Source: Volvox africanus (taxonomy: Eukaryota > Chlorophyta > Chlorophyceae > Chlamydomonadales > Volvocaceae). From it: a stretch of DNA of 64,000 nucleotides. Positions 23,990 through 37,400 of this stretch are shown piece after piece (position 1 is the stretch's first letter; each line of letters starts with the position of its first letter). Position numbers and translations under genes: made by a program. The stretch is from positions 1,679,501 to 1,743,500 of the forward strand of contig BSDZ01000079.1 in the NCBI GenBank assembly GCA_030268105.1, in the 5' to 3' direction. Below the pieces are notes generated by a model. The model saw only the letters and a program-made list of their open reading frames with translations. It was not told the origin of the DNA and made no database searches.

Positions 23990-26900
23990 TCATCTCAGCA
24001 GGCTTTTAACCACCGACTTGACATTAAGCTTCTTCAGGTCCACGTATGTTTGACCACAGCCCACAAACATGACCGGGGCACCGCTAGTATACACCATGCT
24101 GAGCGCCGCGCCTACCTTCTCGTCAATTGTGTCGAACTTAGTTAGCACAATCCCGTCGATAACGCCGCCATGGCGACGGGTCAGTGCCGAGCCATCGGCA
24201 TCGCCGCGGCCAGAAACACCGGTGGCACCCGAGGCAGCCGCCGCGGCGGCTGTAGGTGCGAGGTCCGACAGAGCCTTATTGAACTTGGTAAGCTGGTCCA
24301 CGGCGTCGTTACCCACCAGCGCCTCTCCCACAAAGAGCACGAGGTTGGGATTGTTGGTGGCGATCAGGTTTGATAGAGCCCGCATCAGTGGCTGGTTGTC
24401 CTGTGGATTTGCAGTATGCAAATGCATCCAGGTACGGAGTGTCAAGTATGCATCGTTTGCTCAACAATCGGCTTTAGGACACATAACGTGACATCACGCA
24501 AGTTGCTGCAATAATTTTGAAAAATCGCGCCTTTCTGCTGCCCGATCACACGTTTCCATAAACCTGCGTGATACCCTCCAGCCGCGCGCTTCCATGCCGA
24601 ATATCACCATTAATTGCTGAAACTTGTGCTCCGGCTTAATGGCATTCTATTACGGATGTCTGTGACCGCCATAAAGCTAGAATTGGGCAAAATTTGCCAG
24701 AAGTGTTTCTTACATTTGGGGGCGAGTTCATCGCAGAGCATGTCGTTTGGATCAAATAATAAAAAGCCGTGTGCCATCAAGAAAGTAACCGGCACCCACC
24801 TGCATGCGACCAGCTGTGTCCACAAGGACGACATGTTGGCCATCGCGCTCTGCCTGCCGGATAGCCTCATACGCTACCTTCGCGGGGTCCTTCTCATAGC
24901 CTCGCTCGTACAACGGCACACGCAGGCGGGCGCAGTGCGTCTTCAGCTGCTCCACAGCGCCTGGAAAGATCAAGAGAAAGGCCATGTGGGGATGACTTTG
25001 AAAGCGCAATTAGAAGGAAATTTTCGGTTCAGTACGTATCAGATGTGCACTCTCTTAAAATAGCAACAAGGACACAGCAACAACATTGCTTGCTACGACT
25101 AACCACTGTACATATACGCAACGGGACTGAGATTGACAAAATCTTCAAACGTGTGGTACTTCACCCTTTTCCAAAGTAGAGAGCGATCGGTAAATCCTCA
25201 TCATGAATTGCATTACCAAAAGACACCCAAAAACATTACCAAGTTGCAATGCTCTGTCCCCATGCGCCAATCTGGCGGCCGTCTATTCCTCACCTGCACG
25301 AAACGTATCGCACGCAGCAATCATGACCTTGATGCCGTGACCCCCCAGCCAATAGGCAATTTTGGCCAGGTTGGTTGACTTTCCCACTCCGTTCACGCCG
25401 CAGAAGACGATGACGTATGGCTTGCCGCGAGCCTGGGACACCGGTATGGAGCAGCAAAAGTCCGTCCCGGCTTAGCCCGAATCTTGCCGAGTCTCCACAA
25501 GATAGAAACCTTACTCGGATATACCTTCAGGTTCATCCTATCCCGTGCCAGAACAAGTTGCCACAAATGATCAAACCATCGCCACACCTAATGGTAAAAG
25601 GACAACATTCTGTACAGGTACCGCGACGATACAGTGTGCATAGGCATGCGGGTTGGAGATGTGACTGAAGCCGTGACTTCTCCCCACCTGGCTCTTCTTA
25701 ATATCCAGCAGCACATCCACAGCACGCTTGTTCAAAATGCCAGACAGAGCTTCTTCGAAGGCCGTGCGCACGAAGGCGGCGACACCCGTGAAACTCGCCA
25801 AACGCTGACCCTCTAGACGCCGCCCCACACTGTCGCATACCTGCAGCCAAAAGATCAGAATAATTTAATACGTTATCTTTTTCACAACGTATAATAATAT
25901 ATATTAACTTCTCGGGTTATTTGATTTTCCATACTTTAGAAGTTCATACGGGACTGTAAAATTAATCAAAAACCCACTTGAAAACATCGAGCTATGGTAT
26001 AGGAAAAAGGGGTACCCATGTATCCCTCCACGCACCCTGGGGCTGAACGAAAAGCGCAACTGGCTAGCGAAATTCACCATAGGCTCTCTTCGTGAACCCA
26101 CACACGATCTATAAACCTATTAATACACGTAATAATATCCCCTACAGAGTATGATTGCGTGCCCTCAACCAGCGCTTGAATATGATCTCCTCAGCAGTCC
26201 CATCTCAGGGTTTGTAAGTACATCATGCCCAGGGTATGTCTTCAGGCGTCAGCACAACTTCCTAACGAGCCAATGATCCAGCTCACTTGCGCCGCAATCT
26301 CTTCTGCCACGTTGCGCTCCATCAGCTTACGCTTCATGTCCACGAGTGCCGGCTCCACATCCGTGTGGGTAAGTGCTGACGTACCGACCACGTTCATCTT
26401 TAAAGAGCTCACAAATGATGCCAGTAGGCCGCGCTTTGCCGGCGCCGCCGCGGGCCCAGTCGCCTTTCCTAGCAACGTGTTGCTGTTCACCTCCTCTGTC
26501 CTCGTCTCATCGTCCTGGGACGAGCGTACAGCAGGTAGACAACATAGATCAGCTCTAGTTTTCTAATCGAGGCAGTGGATTTGACGAGATGCTTGCACCT
26601 TCCAACAACCTCTCGCGCTTAATCCTGATGTGTTAAGGAATGCAGCAAATATGGAGAAAGTCAGCGCCATGATAAACTGCTTCGGTTCACATGCTGCTTA
26701 TGCTCCAATTCCTCTGGCTGCACGGGACAACGCATCGTCCTTACGATCCGGACCTAGCGATTGTTTGCAAAACTTATCGCCGGATACCTCTTTCAGTTAA
26801 CTGGTACAGAAAACGTGAGCCGGGTTTGCCCTTAGCACTTGGTTTTCACACGCAAAGTGCGTCAAAGCGACCCTTACATCGTCGTAGTCATCCTCGTCCA

Positions 26901-28465
26901 CGTCCATGCGTGACACTGCACCTCGCCTCCCGGTGCCCTCGTCCTCGGTGGCGGACGCAGATGTGCCCGATACCAGGTCCCTGTCGCTGGCCGTGGGCGG
27001 GCCGTCACCTTCTTCCGTATAGTCAATACGATCTGGGTTGTCACCTTTTCCCGATGGAAACAGAGAATTCCAGTTGCGTGCCTAGGGGTTTGCAGTTTGA
27101 ACGGTAAAGAAGGCAATAAAACCAATAAACTAATCGCGGAAATACCATTACGGACACTTACAATGATGGAAGGAACACAACCCTAAGAGAGACAAAGCAG
27201 CTTGCGGACATAAGGCCGGGTGAAGTAGGAAACACAGACGTGAAAGTTAGAAGTGGTTACCAGCGAAAAGAACCTCGTTACAAAGATCCTGCTATAATTA
27301 GCTATTCGCTGTTCTTACCTTTTTCTTTGGCGCTACTTCTTCTTTTTTCTTGCTGGACGTGTCCACCTTGATGGAGGCCGCAGGGCCCCCTCGGCCGCGA
27401 ACACCACGACCACGGGATGCAATGCCCTTCGGCAGCTTACTCACGTCGAAAGCCCGAACACCATCCTGGCCGGGAAAGAAACGATGGGGACGGTAGGCAG
27501 ACAGAGACGAGGAAGGTCAGAAGGCGAGACCGAGCTTTGGTAGCGTCTGTAGTACCTTGACCAGCCCACGCACGGCCATGCATGTAGGAACTCAACAGTT
27601 ACGATGGCGCAGAAGATTAATATAGTAAATCCACTTGAGAATCCAGAGCACCATGCCCAAACCCGATGAGAATGCTGTATCAGCGACCTTCCGCCAATTG
27701 GGGGGCCTTGGTTTTAAGGAAGCATATTCAGGTCAGCTAGCGCTCACCTCAGCGCCGCTTGTGTCGCCGTCCTCCCCATCGGCAGAGACCTCGCTGGCAT
27801 GACCAGTAGTCCCGTTCGCGCCCGGCTTCCAATTTGCTCCGGTCTCGTCCTCCTCATCAGCGTCCCCGCCTGCCTTACTACTCGATTTCGTGCCTCCTGA
27901 GTCCTTCTTGCTCTGACCCGACGAATTGTTTCCATTCTGTTGACGTATGAGGCTTAGATGAATTTCCTTATCGCTATGGCAAGGATTTAATTGGGAGCCT
28001 AAGCGGCACTCTTGATCTGTGGTAACAGTCACTCACCTGCTTTACCGAGACCGTAGTCCGCATTACTGTTTGACGCTTGGACAATTCGGCCCGGTTCTCT
28101 GCCTCACGCAGCACTCGCTGAAAGACATCATCGAACTCCTTGTAGCCCCGGTGACCAGGTTTATAAATGCCCGCAAATTCATCTTTCACCGCCGTGAGAA
28201 GTTCATCGACGTACAATAGAGAAAGGGTCTTCTGGTAAACAGCGACGAAAACCAGACCCAGCCCGTTGTGGAAGGTCCACTTCAATGCCTGAGCAGCACC
28301 TGACTTTGGCGCATAGGTGAACGTATTTTCCCCTAGTCGCTCCTCTAACAAGCAGCCTCTGATCAAGGCGTTGATGGCATCCAGCGGACTGTGCCGCAGA
28401 GTTGTAAACTGAAGCATCCAAAGGACAGCCCCACCCCGCTCAAAAGCAGCTATAAAGTCCAGCAT
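23990..28465 (-). CDS. SRPRA: Signal recognition particle receptor subunit alpha (docking protein, SRalpha)
   Basis: Nine exons, all phase-consistent, encode 686 residues: 28465-28037, 27936-27748, 27465-27319, 27081-26878, 26514-26287, 25840-25688, 25432-25294, 24960-24800 and 24400-23990. SRalpha is the GTPase that docks SRP-bound ribosomes on the ER membrane, pairing with SRP54. Exon 1 is the N-terminal SRX (longin-like) domain that binds SRbeta ([17 protein letters not shown]). Exons 2-4 form the charged linker. Exon 5 onward is the NG domain: G1 GVNGVGKST at 462-470, DTFRAGA around 492-498, DTAGRM at 544-549, TKFD at 637-640 and a GCGQTY closing loop. An Ala/Gly insert sits before TKFD, between the DTAGRM and TKFD motifs. 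The length is somewhat above that of animal SRalpha. It is not a bacterial/plastid FtsY, because the SRX domain is present. Confidence 0.97.
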
Positions 28466-28881
28466 TTTTCTTAGCTATAGCTATCAAGAGTACAATTTCG
28501 CTTCCCGAGGCCTGGGTTATACATTCTGGTTTAGAACACCCAACATACAAGCTCGTACGGCATTCATGGGTCTTGCCTGCCTGCGTTTCAGCCGGAACAC
28601 ACCACACCTGGAGTAGCTAGTCCAGAAGTGATCGATTAAGTATTTTGCTTAGCATTCAGTCTGCTCTGAGCCGAAGATGCGAGAAAATATTGCTTACGAG
28701 AAGGCCCTACCCACGTTGGCCACATCATGTCATCCGAGCAGGAAATGTACAATTGGCACATACTATTTGCATGCGATATTCCCAGACGCTAAACCTGTCG
28801 TGTTAAAAACATTATTGCATCCAGCCAAGTTAAGCCACTTGCCGTGGACGGTCTCTAGTTGAAGAACGTAAAACTTTTGAC
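28466..28881. promoter_or_regulatory. Divergent promoter region between SRPRA (-) and the WLM protease gene (+)
   Basis: The two ATGs face away from each other across 416 bases, so both promoters and 5' UTRs must share this interval unless upstream non-coding exons exist. I see no clear TATA box on either strand. Confidence 0.6.
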
Positions 28882-31800
28882 ATGAGCTTCACAATCCACG
28901 TTACATGGAGAGGTCGGACAGCGACGATTTCACTTCCCAACGCCGACCCAGCTCTCGATGAGCTAGGCATATCTATAGAAAGGGAGCTTGGGGCCTCGTT
29001 TGAGACGATCAAGTTGTTGTTGCCTGGGCGGAAGAGCCACATCGCCCCAGCAAGGCAACGGGAGCAGATGGCATCAACAGCAGGTATGAGCTATTGGCAA
29101 CATCGTGAAACACTGGTCCGTAGAAACGCGTTATCTTTTCGCATTCTCAGTTCAAGTATGAGCCAAATTTCATTACTCCGCTTTCTTCTTATTTTCTGTT
29201 GGATTCACGTAAGGCCTCATGGATGGCTGCAAGGCGTTGCTCTTAGCTAGCAGTGCGGAGGACGTCACAAATATCCGCGCATCCACCGACTTGCCGGGCA
29301 TGCGGGGTTTTGAGGAGGAGCTAAAGCGCGCTGCTCGGAGGCGGCAGACAGCTCGCATCAGCGACAACCCCCAACCACCCAAAGGTAAGTATGTGGCTTG
29401 TACTCCCGATTTCGGCAAGCACTTTTATCAGATATGTATAGACTGGAAAGGCTTTAATGGAAATATTGTGCTTATATATTGTGTAAAATTACAAAAAATA
29501 CGTTAGGTGTATTTGTATGAAATGGGTGAATATATCCAATTCGCAAATCCCCAAGAATACGTTTCTCGGCTCACGGTTTTCCGGCCCGGTCCTTGCTATC
29601 CGCCGGCGTGATGAAGGGCGTTTTGAAATTGACATAGATACCGGCAGGGGCACGGGCAAGGGCAGGGGTATGGTCAGGCCAGGGGTCAGGAAGCATTCAG
29701 CATGGACACGGGCACCGGCGCGAGCCATCGGCACAGGCAGTTGCACAGACGTCATCAGGGGCAGGGACACGGGCTGAACCGAAAAGCTACCGACTTAGTT
29801 TCACTTTATTCGCGGTATGTTGGCTGGCTGCCGCTGGGCTGTTGCAGTGCAAAGTAGCCAACTAATGAATTTCCACGTTGCAAAAGTTTTGGGATCTTTT
29901 CCTAGTTTCATCTCTTTATCTCTCAGCCTTTGGGGTTCTGAGAGCGCCGTCAGTGGTCGTATAAGTGAAGACTCTGCCAAGACATCTGAGGCGTTACTTG
30001 ATGCCTGTAAGGCCTTCGCCCTACCAAATCTATTGGGAAGAGAGATATAGGATCCACCCGCACGAGATGGAGGAAGCAATTGCTGTGGCAATGGCCTGCA
30101 TACGGACATTCCTGACCCCCCTCTTCCCCACATGTGTTTGGGCGTGCTGCGCCATCAGCAGCCGAGTACACCTTCGCAGTCTACGAGGCCTGGCAGCGTC
30201 CCGGGCTGCATCCTCACCCAGCTGAGGCCCTGAAGCTCCTCTACAGGTAATCTGACACAGTGTGAGGAATAATATAGGAAACGTTAAAATAGGATACGAT
30301 ACGATACGATAACAGGTCCCCGGCTAGGGCTTGCTCGTTACACATACGAGTAAGGAATTCCAAGAACCATATTGTATCCAGGAATTCTAAGAACCATATC
30401 CGGAATTTTTACTGGAGTATTTATCGGGTGTGGGGAGCAGCTGCCCCTTGTTAGCAGCCCAGTAATCACCCTGGTTAGGCGGCCAAGGCAGGACTGAGAA
30501 GATTCAGTCAGTCACGGGCGATCGTGCCTCTTCAGTCCTATTCAGTGCTATTCAATCCTAACCTGCGGCCCCACGCCACGTGCCGGGCTTGGCCCTGTTT
30601 CTCATCCCCGTGTTCCATAGACCTATTCTTTATTAACTGCTCCATGCCTGCCATGTGCCTCCACGCCTGCCCTTGAGTGATAGGCTGGCCAACGATCCCG
30701 GAATTATGGGCGTCATGGCGACACACTGCTACAGTGTTGGGCTTCTTAGTGAGATGCCCCCGGAGGGCAAGGTGGGCATCTCACCCGTCTGTATCCTTGG
30801 GGTGAACGTCAACGCAGGACAGGAGATCAGCCTGCGTCTGCGTACGGATGATTTAAAGGTATGCCGTACGCTTAAGTTGCTATTGCTGTCGTTGTTACCG
30901 AACCGATGTTATCGTTATTCTTCTATCCTTTTTCTTGTTGTTGTTATTTTTGTTGTTACGAAGTACTGGTGATTATAGTGATTAGCAGATGAAACGTGAG
31001 CGGACGAGCAGACGGAGGTTCGTGCACCACGATGGATTGTAGCAGTTGTGGCAATTGTGGCCGTTGTGCTGGGATGATGGATGCATTAGATGGGATAAGT
31101 AAAAGTCAGTTAGGTCACAAAGCGCCGAAGTGCACGCGTATTTAGGGTGGTCTGGACCGGTCTTACCATGTCATGTGCTTTTTGTCTTATACCTTGGATG
31201 TGCAGGGATTCCGAAAATACGAGCGTATCCGAGAGACGTTGATTCATGAGCTGGCACACATGGAGTTCGGGGAACATGACAATAATTTCAAGCAGTTGAA
31301 CTCGCAGCTGGCTCGGGAGTGTGCGGCGATTAACGCTAGGTATGTCGCCGGGGACCAACGACATGGAAGGGGGATGTGGAAAAGGGGCACAGAACTTACT
31401 AAGTTGAGCAGGCCTTTCCTCCTCTTTTTCCCCCATTCACGTAACTTCTCCGTTTCACGTACCTCCCATTCACGAAGCTTCTCTCCGATTCCAGCTGCGG
31501 CCTGGGCCTGCAATTTCCGTCGGGTCCCTTGCTCATATTCATTTATTGCATTGCACATTCGTGTCCGTCCTTCCTTAATACTTGCCTTTCCCGTCCCTGG
31601 GTTTGGTTGCTTCCTTCTTCGCATTTGCACCCCTTCTTTGCAATCCTCATCCCTTCTTGTGTAAGTAAGTGCAGCGCCGGCAAGATTTTGTGACAGGTTC
31701 CTTTTGTGTTCATGCCACCTCATACCTATCTGTCGTATCCCACGTACATCCTGCGTGAAGATTTCACCGTTTTTCCTTACCTGGGCAGGTTTGTTGGAGG

Positions 31801-33268
31801 CCACTCCTTGCTGGCAGACAAACATGATCACGTCCCGGCATCAGCGGCCTATGCCCGGGGTGCTACATCCACGGGAGGCAGCGAACTGGACGACCCCGCA
31901 TTGCTGCTGGACGGAGTCGGGGCCGTTATGGCCGCCACGGCGCGCTTCAGTGGCAAAACGCTGAGACAGCTGTCCACAATTAGTGGCCACGGCACCGGAG
32001 TCGCAGCCAAAGATACACCCACCGCAGCAGCTGCAGCAGCGACTGCCGACCAGGGAATAACGGAGGGGGCAGGAGCGGCAGCGGCGCCGCCGCCGCCTCC
32101 GAGCAGCGACGGGAGGAGACAGATGGAGGGCGCATCGCTGGGTGGTGGTGATGGTGATGGTGGTGGTGAGGGAAGGGATGTAGAACCACCGGCGGCAGGC
32201 CCTAGCAAATGTGGAGCCAGCAGCTCTGATGCGGATGGCCGCGAGGATGATGCAGGACGTAAGTTTGAGCATTTTGATGCCGCGACTGAGCGCGCGGAAG
32301 CGGCGGCTCACCGGCTGGGCACGATTGAGGACGCGGAGGGGCAGGAGCGTGGCACAATAAGCATTGACGTCAGCGGCGATGGCGGTGATTGCCGTGATAG
32401 AATAGACCAGGCGGGCTGCCATAACATTGCGTTACTCGCTGAGGCCGTGGGAGCGTCCCGTAGTGCCCTTCAGCCAGTGATGCCGGCACAGACAGCGCAA
32501 AGAGAAATAACGGAACTAAGAGAAGCAACGGGACCACAAGCGTCCGCAGCCCCGTCTGCGTCCTCTGATGAAAGGTTGGTGGTGCCCCCCAAGTCGCTTG
32601 ACTCCGCGTGTGCACTCGCGGCTGTTGTAGATATGGACGTGGATATGGGCTTGGTCAATGGGGTGTTGGCGGCAATGACGAGCAAGAGCGGCCGCATGGA
32701 GGTTCACAACACAAACCCCACAAAACGCGGTAGTGACTATGCCACAGACCAGGAACACGGAGCGCTTGGTGAGGATCGGCCTTCAGCCAGGATTTCCAGC
32801 GTTCACGTGCAAGCTACGCCCACCCAGCCGCCACAGCCACTGGTTAGACTAGCTTTGCGGCCACCTGAGGAGCTGTCCACGGTTGCCGACGGCGATTTGG
32901 CAGCAGCGGCTCAGATCAAATTGCGACAGGCATGGGTCGCGCTGGCGCAAGTGGTGGCTGCGGCCACGACTCCAGAAGACGTGGCGACGGCGTTAGCCAC
33001 GTTGGAAACGATGCTGGGCAATGCCGTGCACTTCCCAACGGAAGACCGTTACCGGCGTGTACGGCTTGGAAATGCCGTATTCCAGCGACGGGTGGGACGG
33101 TTGCCAGGCGGTCTGGAGTTGTTGCATATTGCGGGCTTTGTAGAGGAGTTGGTGGGAGGAGACGCGGTGCTGAGGCTGCGTCGAAACGATCCGGGGCTGC
33201 TGTGGCTGGTATTGTCGGCGGTGCGGGAGGCGAGGGAGCAGGTCACGAAGCAATTTGCAGCGGGGTAA
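28882..33268 (+). CDS. Ubiquitin-like/WLM/PUB domain metalloprotease (Wss1-type)
   Basis: Six exons encode 748 residues: 28882-29083, 29214-29384, 30162-30246, 30684-30858, 31206-31339 and 31789-33268, every phase agreeing. The N-terminus is ubiquitin-like (MSFTIHVTWRGRTATISLP, then FETIKLLLPG). The WLM (Wss1p-like metalloprotease) domain spans roughly residues 120-290: LANDPGIMGVM, a VGLLSEMPPEGKVG stretch, LRLRTDD, and the zinc site HELAHMEFGEH (H225, E226, H229, H235), of the HExxHxxxxxH type. A low-complexity Ala/Gly/Glu linker follows. The last ~110 residues form a PUB domain (LETMLGNAVHFPTEDRYRRV...GFVEELVG), the fold that binds the tail of Cdc48/p97. WLM proteases cleave DNA-protein crosslinks or act in SUMO/ubiquitin turnover; this architecture suggests a Cdc48-linked protease. 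Substrate and localisation are inferred. Confidence 0.93.
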
Positions 33269-33451
33269 AACGACGGAGGCGAGGTAAAAGAGCGCGCGAA
33301 TGCATTTAGACACCAAGTATGCTTTTTCTGTGATTTAAGCAAATATACGTGTTCCCGTTCCCGTTCCTTGCTGCATGCATTTAACTGCGCGTTGCAACCG
33401 ATACGGTCCTACATCATTATTTCGTTATATCGTTATTCCTCGCACGCCCCG

Positions 33452-33456
33452 TGTAA
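33452..33456 (+). terminator. Poly(A) signal TGTAA of the WLM protease gene
   Basis: TGTAA about 184 bases after the TAA at 33266-33268, a normal volvocine 3' UTR length. Confidence 0.5.
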
Positions 33457-33799
33457 TATACTTGCATGTTTAAATGACGGCACAGCAGAGCAGCAGAGTA
33501 CGGAAATGCCATTATCATATTCTTCCTTAGTCGTGCGGCGTCAGTTGACACCGGTTGAGACCAGGTCCACCTGTGCCTTCGACGAGAGACTTGATCCCGC
33601 GCTGAGGAGTTGTGACAGTGTCGTGTAAAAGCCAAGTGAGATCAACGCCGTAAAATGTTCCCTTCGCAATCAGCCTGATGATAACACCCCTCCATGCCGC
33701 TCTGTTAGTGCGGGAGCCATAATGAATAATGGCTGTCGAACCTGGACACCGCTTTCCATGTAATGGTAACTGCAACTGTATATCAAGGGCTGTAGAGGT

Positions 33800-33860
33800 A
33801 TCCTCCATACACACACATGCACACATACATATACACACACAATACACACATACGCAGATA
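33800..33860. repeat. (CA)n-rich microsatellite
   Basis: ACACACATGCACACATACAT-type repeat on the + strand between two convergent genes. Confidence 0.8.
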
Positions 33861-34418
33861 CCAGCTTACCTAGGAATACCCAAGCGGCTAACCAGCAGTC
33901 GTACATTTCCCCCTCACCAGCCACCACACGGACCCATATCCACATCGGCATGACCCCCCGTAGTTGCGCTCACTGTCCCCTCCTGTCGTTCAACGGATCA
34001 CGTCACCCATCAATTCCCACCAGTCGCCAAATGCGTCAAACGGAACGCCCAACTATGGCACCTGGACGACATAACAATCACGTAAGCCTCGCTATCCCTA
34101 TCCATCCCTCCCACCCCTAACCCAAGACCCCAACCAACATAAAAATGAATCACCAAGTACTGTCGTAGAGCCCGGCATAGCAGTTGCCAACTTCGTTTTA
34201 TCCCTTCTCAACTCTCAACGGATTTTCTTGTAGGTTCCGCCGTGACCCCTCACCAGCCACTACCCACCAACCCAAAGTTCGCGCTCAGACGGCATGGCGT
34301 CCACCGTTGCATCGAACCGCCACACAGCACTCAACACGCAGGACGCAGCACACAGCGCGTAGCACCAAGCACACACCTCCCCTCCCCCAGCGCTCGGCCT
34401 GCATCTTCCGCCCCTGCG

Positions 34419-37400
34419 CTATAGTCTCGCCACCGCCTGCGCCGTCAGTACAGCCTGACTCGCCTCGTCGTTGGCATTCTGGCGGTGCCCGGTGACGTAT
34501 TCCATCGCCTCAACCATCGTCTCGGGAATCACCTTCCGCACCGGTCCGCTGGGGCACCGAAATGCGAAGCTGCATGCAAGGGAGAAGGGAAATACGAAAA
34601 ACGCCACCCGCCACCCGCCAGAGGGGAAGGCGAGCAGGCAAAAAGCGACAGCCACTGTCAGTTCACTCCCGCACAGTAACAAGAGGACATGATTTCTTTG
34701 AAATTCGTTCAAAAATATTCATAAAAAATTATGTCAATCCGGGACTGAGAAGTAACCGGAGGGATATAACCGTGGACAATAATTGGTCACAGCTTCCGCT
34801 TAGCACGACCTGGCTGCAGGCGCGCACCCGCCAAAGCAGGTGTTTCCGCCCGCCAACGTGGGTGGCCACGACCGTCTCGGGCACAACCCTGCCGCGCGCC
34901 AACCCTCTCACCCACGAAACCACCGACTCACCTGAACACATTTGTCACTACGCTCTGCTCGGGCGCCCCAGGCTCCAGCTTTGTGGCCCGCACGTGCACC
35001 CGCACCACCGGCCCCTCCGCGTACACCACCTGGCCCGTCAGCCGCAGCAGCGTGCCGATGGGGACGGGCATCAGGAAGGCGACGTCGTCCATAGACAGGG
35101 GGTCGCAGTACTCGCCTGCACGCGTGTGCACGATTTGTATGAGGACTGGTGGTGGTGAATCGGTAAGACATCAAAGTTTCAAATCTCGCCCGGAGAAACC
35201 GGCTCGTTCAAATCGTTGTTAGTCAGTAACAGCTGCATGTTAACAAGCCCGGTGCGGCCGGGAGGTGCGGGCGATGGGGCTGCGCCATGGGAGACGTGCT
35301 ACACGATGGCAGGCAGGGGCCGGGGGGAGGGGCCGGGTCGGTGGATTCACAACGCGGCTTAGCTCTGTTGCAGGATAGGTCTAAATTTCCAGCTCGATGC
35401 CTGACACGCTATTGCACGCAAATGGCAACCGCAATAGCAGCTATCGCTGGGGATTCCCGCCTGCGTAGAGGGCTGCTGTGGAGAAGGCGTGTTCGTACGC
35501 CAGCCGCAACAAGTGGCCGCCAAAGATGACATCAAACACGTTGCGATCCTGACTGCGTGTGTGTATGGGGGTAGAAAGGGGGGAGCGCGGTCGGAAGAGA
35601 GGGGAATCATCTCCGCAGGGGGAAGAGCAAGCAGATCGCACTTAAGAAAAGATGTCAAGCAAAAGAAGGCGCTCGGAAAGGGGGGGGAGAAGGCGAATAA
35701 GTTGTGTGTGTATGTGTGTGTAGGACACCAGACAATCTGACATGCCCTTCCTCTTCTCCTTCACCGCCCGGCCTTCTCCCCTGGCGGGCCTTAAAGCCAT
35801 GAACTATTCCGAGATGGCTTTGGGTAGACCGGACTGGGTAGGCGGCGGATACTGCTTTGACCACACCCACGGTCGAGTTGATCGAATCCATTCCTTGCGC
35901 GCACCCTAGCAACACTGGGGCAACGGTAGAGGTGTTCTGTCCCTCCCCTGCCCCACCTCACCTGTGCATGAGGCAGCAGTTTTGCAAGACGGTGCGGTGC
36001 ATGGACACTGCCTCCTGGTGCTGGTGGTGGTGGTGGTGGGAGGTGGGCTTGTGCAGGTGTTGTTGTCGGATGAGGTCGTGCACTAAAGCCACTTCCTGGG
36101 AGGTAGGGGGCCGGCGAGCCCAGTGAGAGTCACGGCGCTGCTGCCGCTGCTGCATATGCACCTGAGGGCGGGTTGGGACGTGGTGGGGCTGATTTGATGG
36201 GGGAGGGGTTGGGACATTAGGAGTGAGCGGAGGTGCTGTGGTGAAGTGGTGGCGCGAAGTTGGGCGGGACGGGGTGTATATTTGGTGAGGGGAAATACAG
36301 GGGTTAGGCTTTCTTGGACTCCAGCTCCGTGTCCCCAGCTCGACGGACACTTAAAGGGCCTCGTGGCTCAGTCTTCAAGACACACACAAAAACACCTACC
36401 TTGCCCTGCTCGAACAGCTCCTTCTCTCGCTGTGTCTCCGGAACCAGCGCCGGCACCTCCGCCGCGGCAGTGCGGTCCAGAGTCCGCGCCACCAGCACGA
36501 AGAACGCCAGGCCGATGAAGCGCCACTCGTCCGGCCGGGACCCTGGGGCCTGATGCGAGAGCTCAATCATGACCTCCATGCTGCTGCGACCTGCCCACAC
36601 GACCTGCGAGAATGTGCACGTGGGGAGATGCCTCCTCTATCCAGACGTCAGGGAAACACTGAACTCGGATGGGGACCCGAGGAGGAGGGCGAGGGGAGGT
36701 GGGGACATCGGAGAAACCCACTTTTGCTTATCACCCAGGGACGGCAACCCGGGGATCAGGTGAAGGGGAATGAGGGCAGGGAAGAAAGGAGGAAGACGAA
36801 TAAAAGAGGCATGACACCGCTGTAATCGCTGCTGTAAAATATAGGAGGGGAGGGAGGGAGGGAGGAGGGAGGGAGGGAGGGAGGGAGGGAGGGAGGGAGG
36901 GAGGGAGGGAGGGAGGAGGGAGGGAGGGAGGGAGGGAGGTGATGAAGAGCTGGGAGGAAGAGATGAATGGACAGGAATGAGTTTCTTCGTTGACAGAAGG
37001 ACGAAATGGGAAAAGATGTGGGTATGGGGCCCTCCAACCTTAGGTAAGCCCCCACTCCCCTCTTCCGTCATCATCACCACTGCCACCCGTTCCTCGTCCA
37101 GCAGCGTGCCGTACCTGACCCGCCATGCGCAGATTGTTGGCGAGAGAAACCTCGCCGACGTTGGGGTCCTGCAGCCAAGAGATGCGGTCGATTGAGGCCG
37201 TCAACAGCACCCGCTCCGAAACCCCCGCGTGCCGGGCAGCGATGTCACCTGACAGTTAAGGCAGCGGATGGAGGGGATGGAAGCGATCGACAGGGTGGAA
37301 GGGACAGGAAGGATTTCTATCGGAGTATTAAACACACACCAGGTTAAAGGCAGGGAATTAGACGACGGGAGGGAGGGAGGGAGCAAGGGACAGGGAGGAA

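Noticed and set aside
31841..32422. (-) ORF of 193 codons opposite the WLM protease linker
   Set aside because: Low-complexity translation antisense to the Ala/Gly-rich linker exon; no start or splice context.
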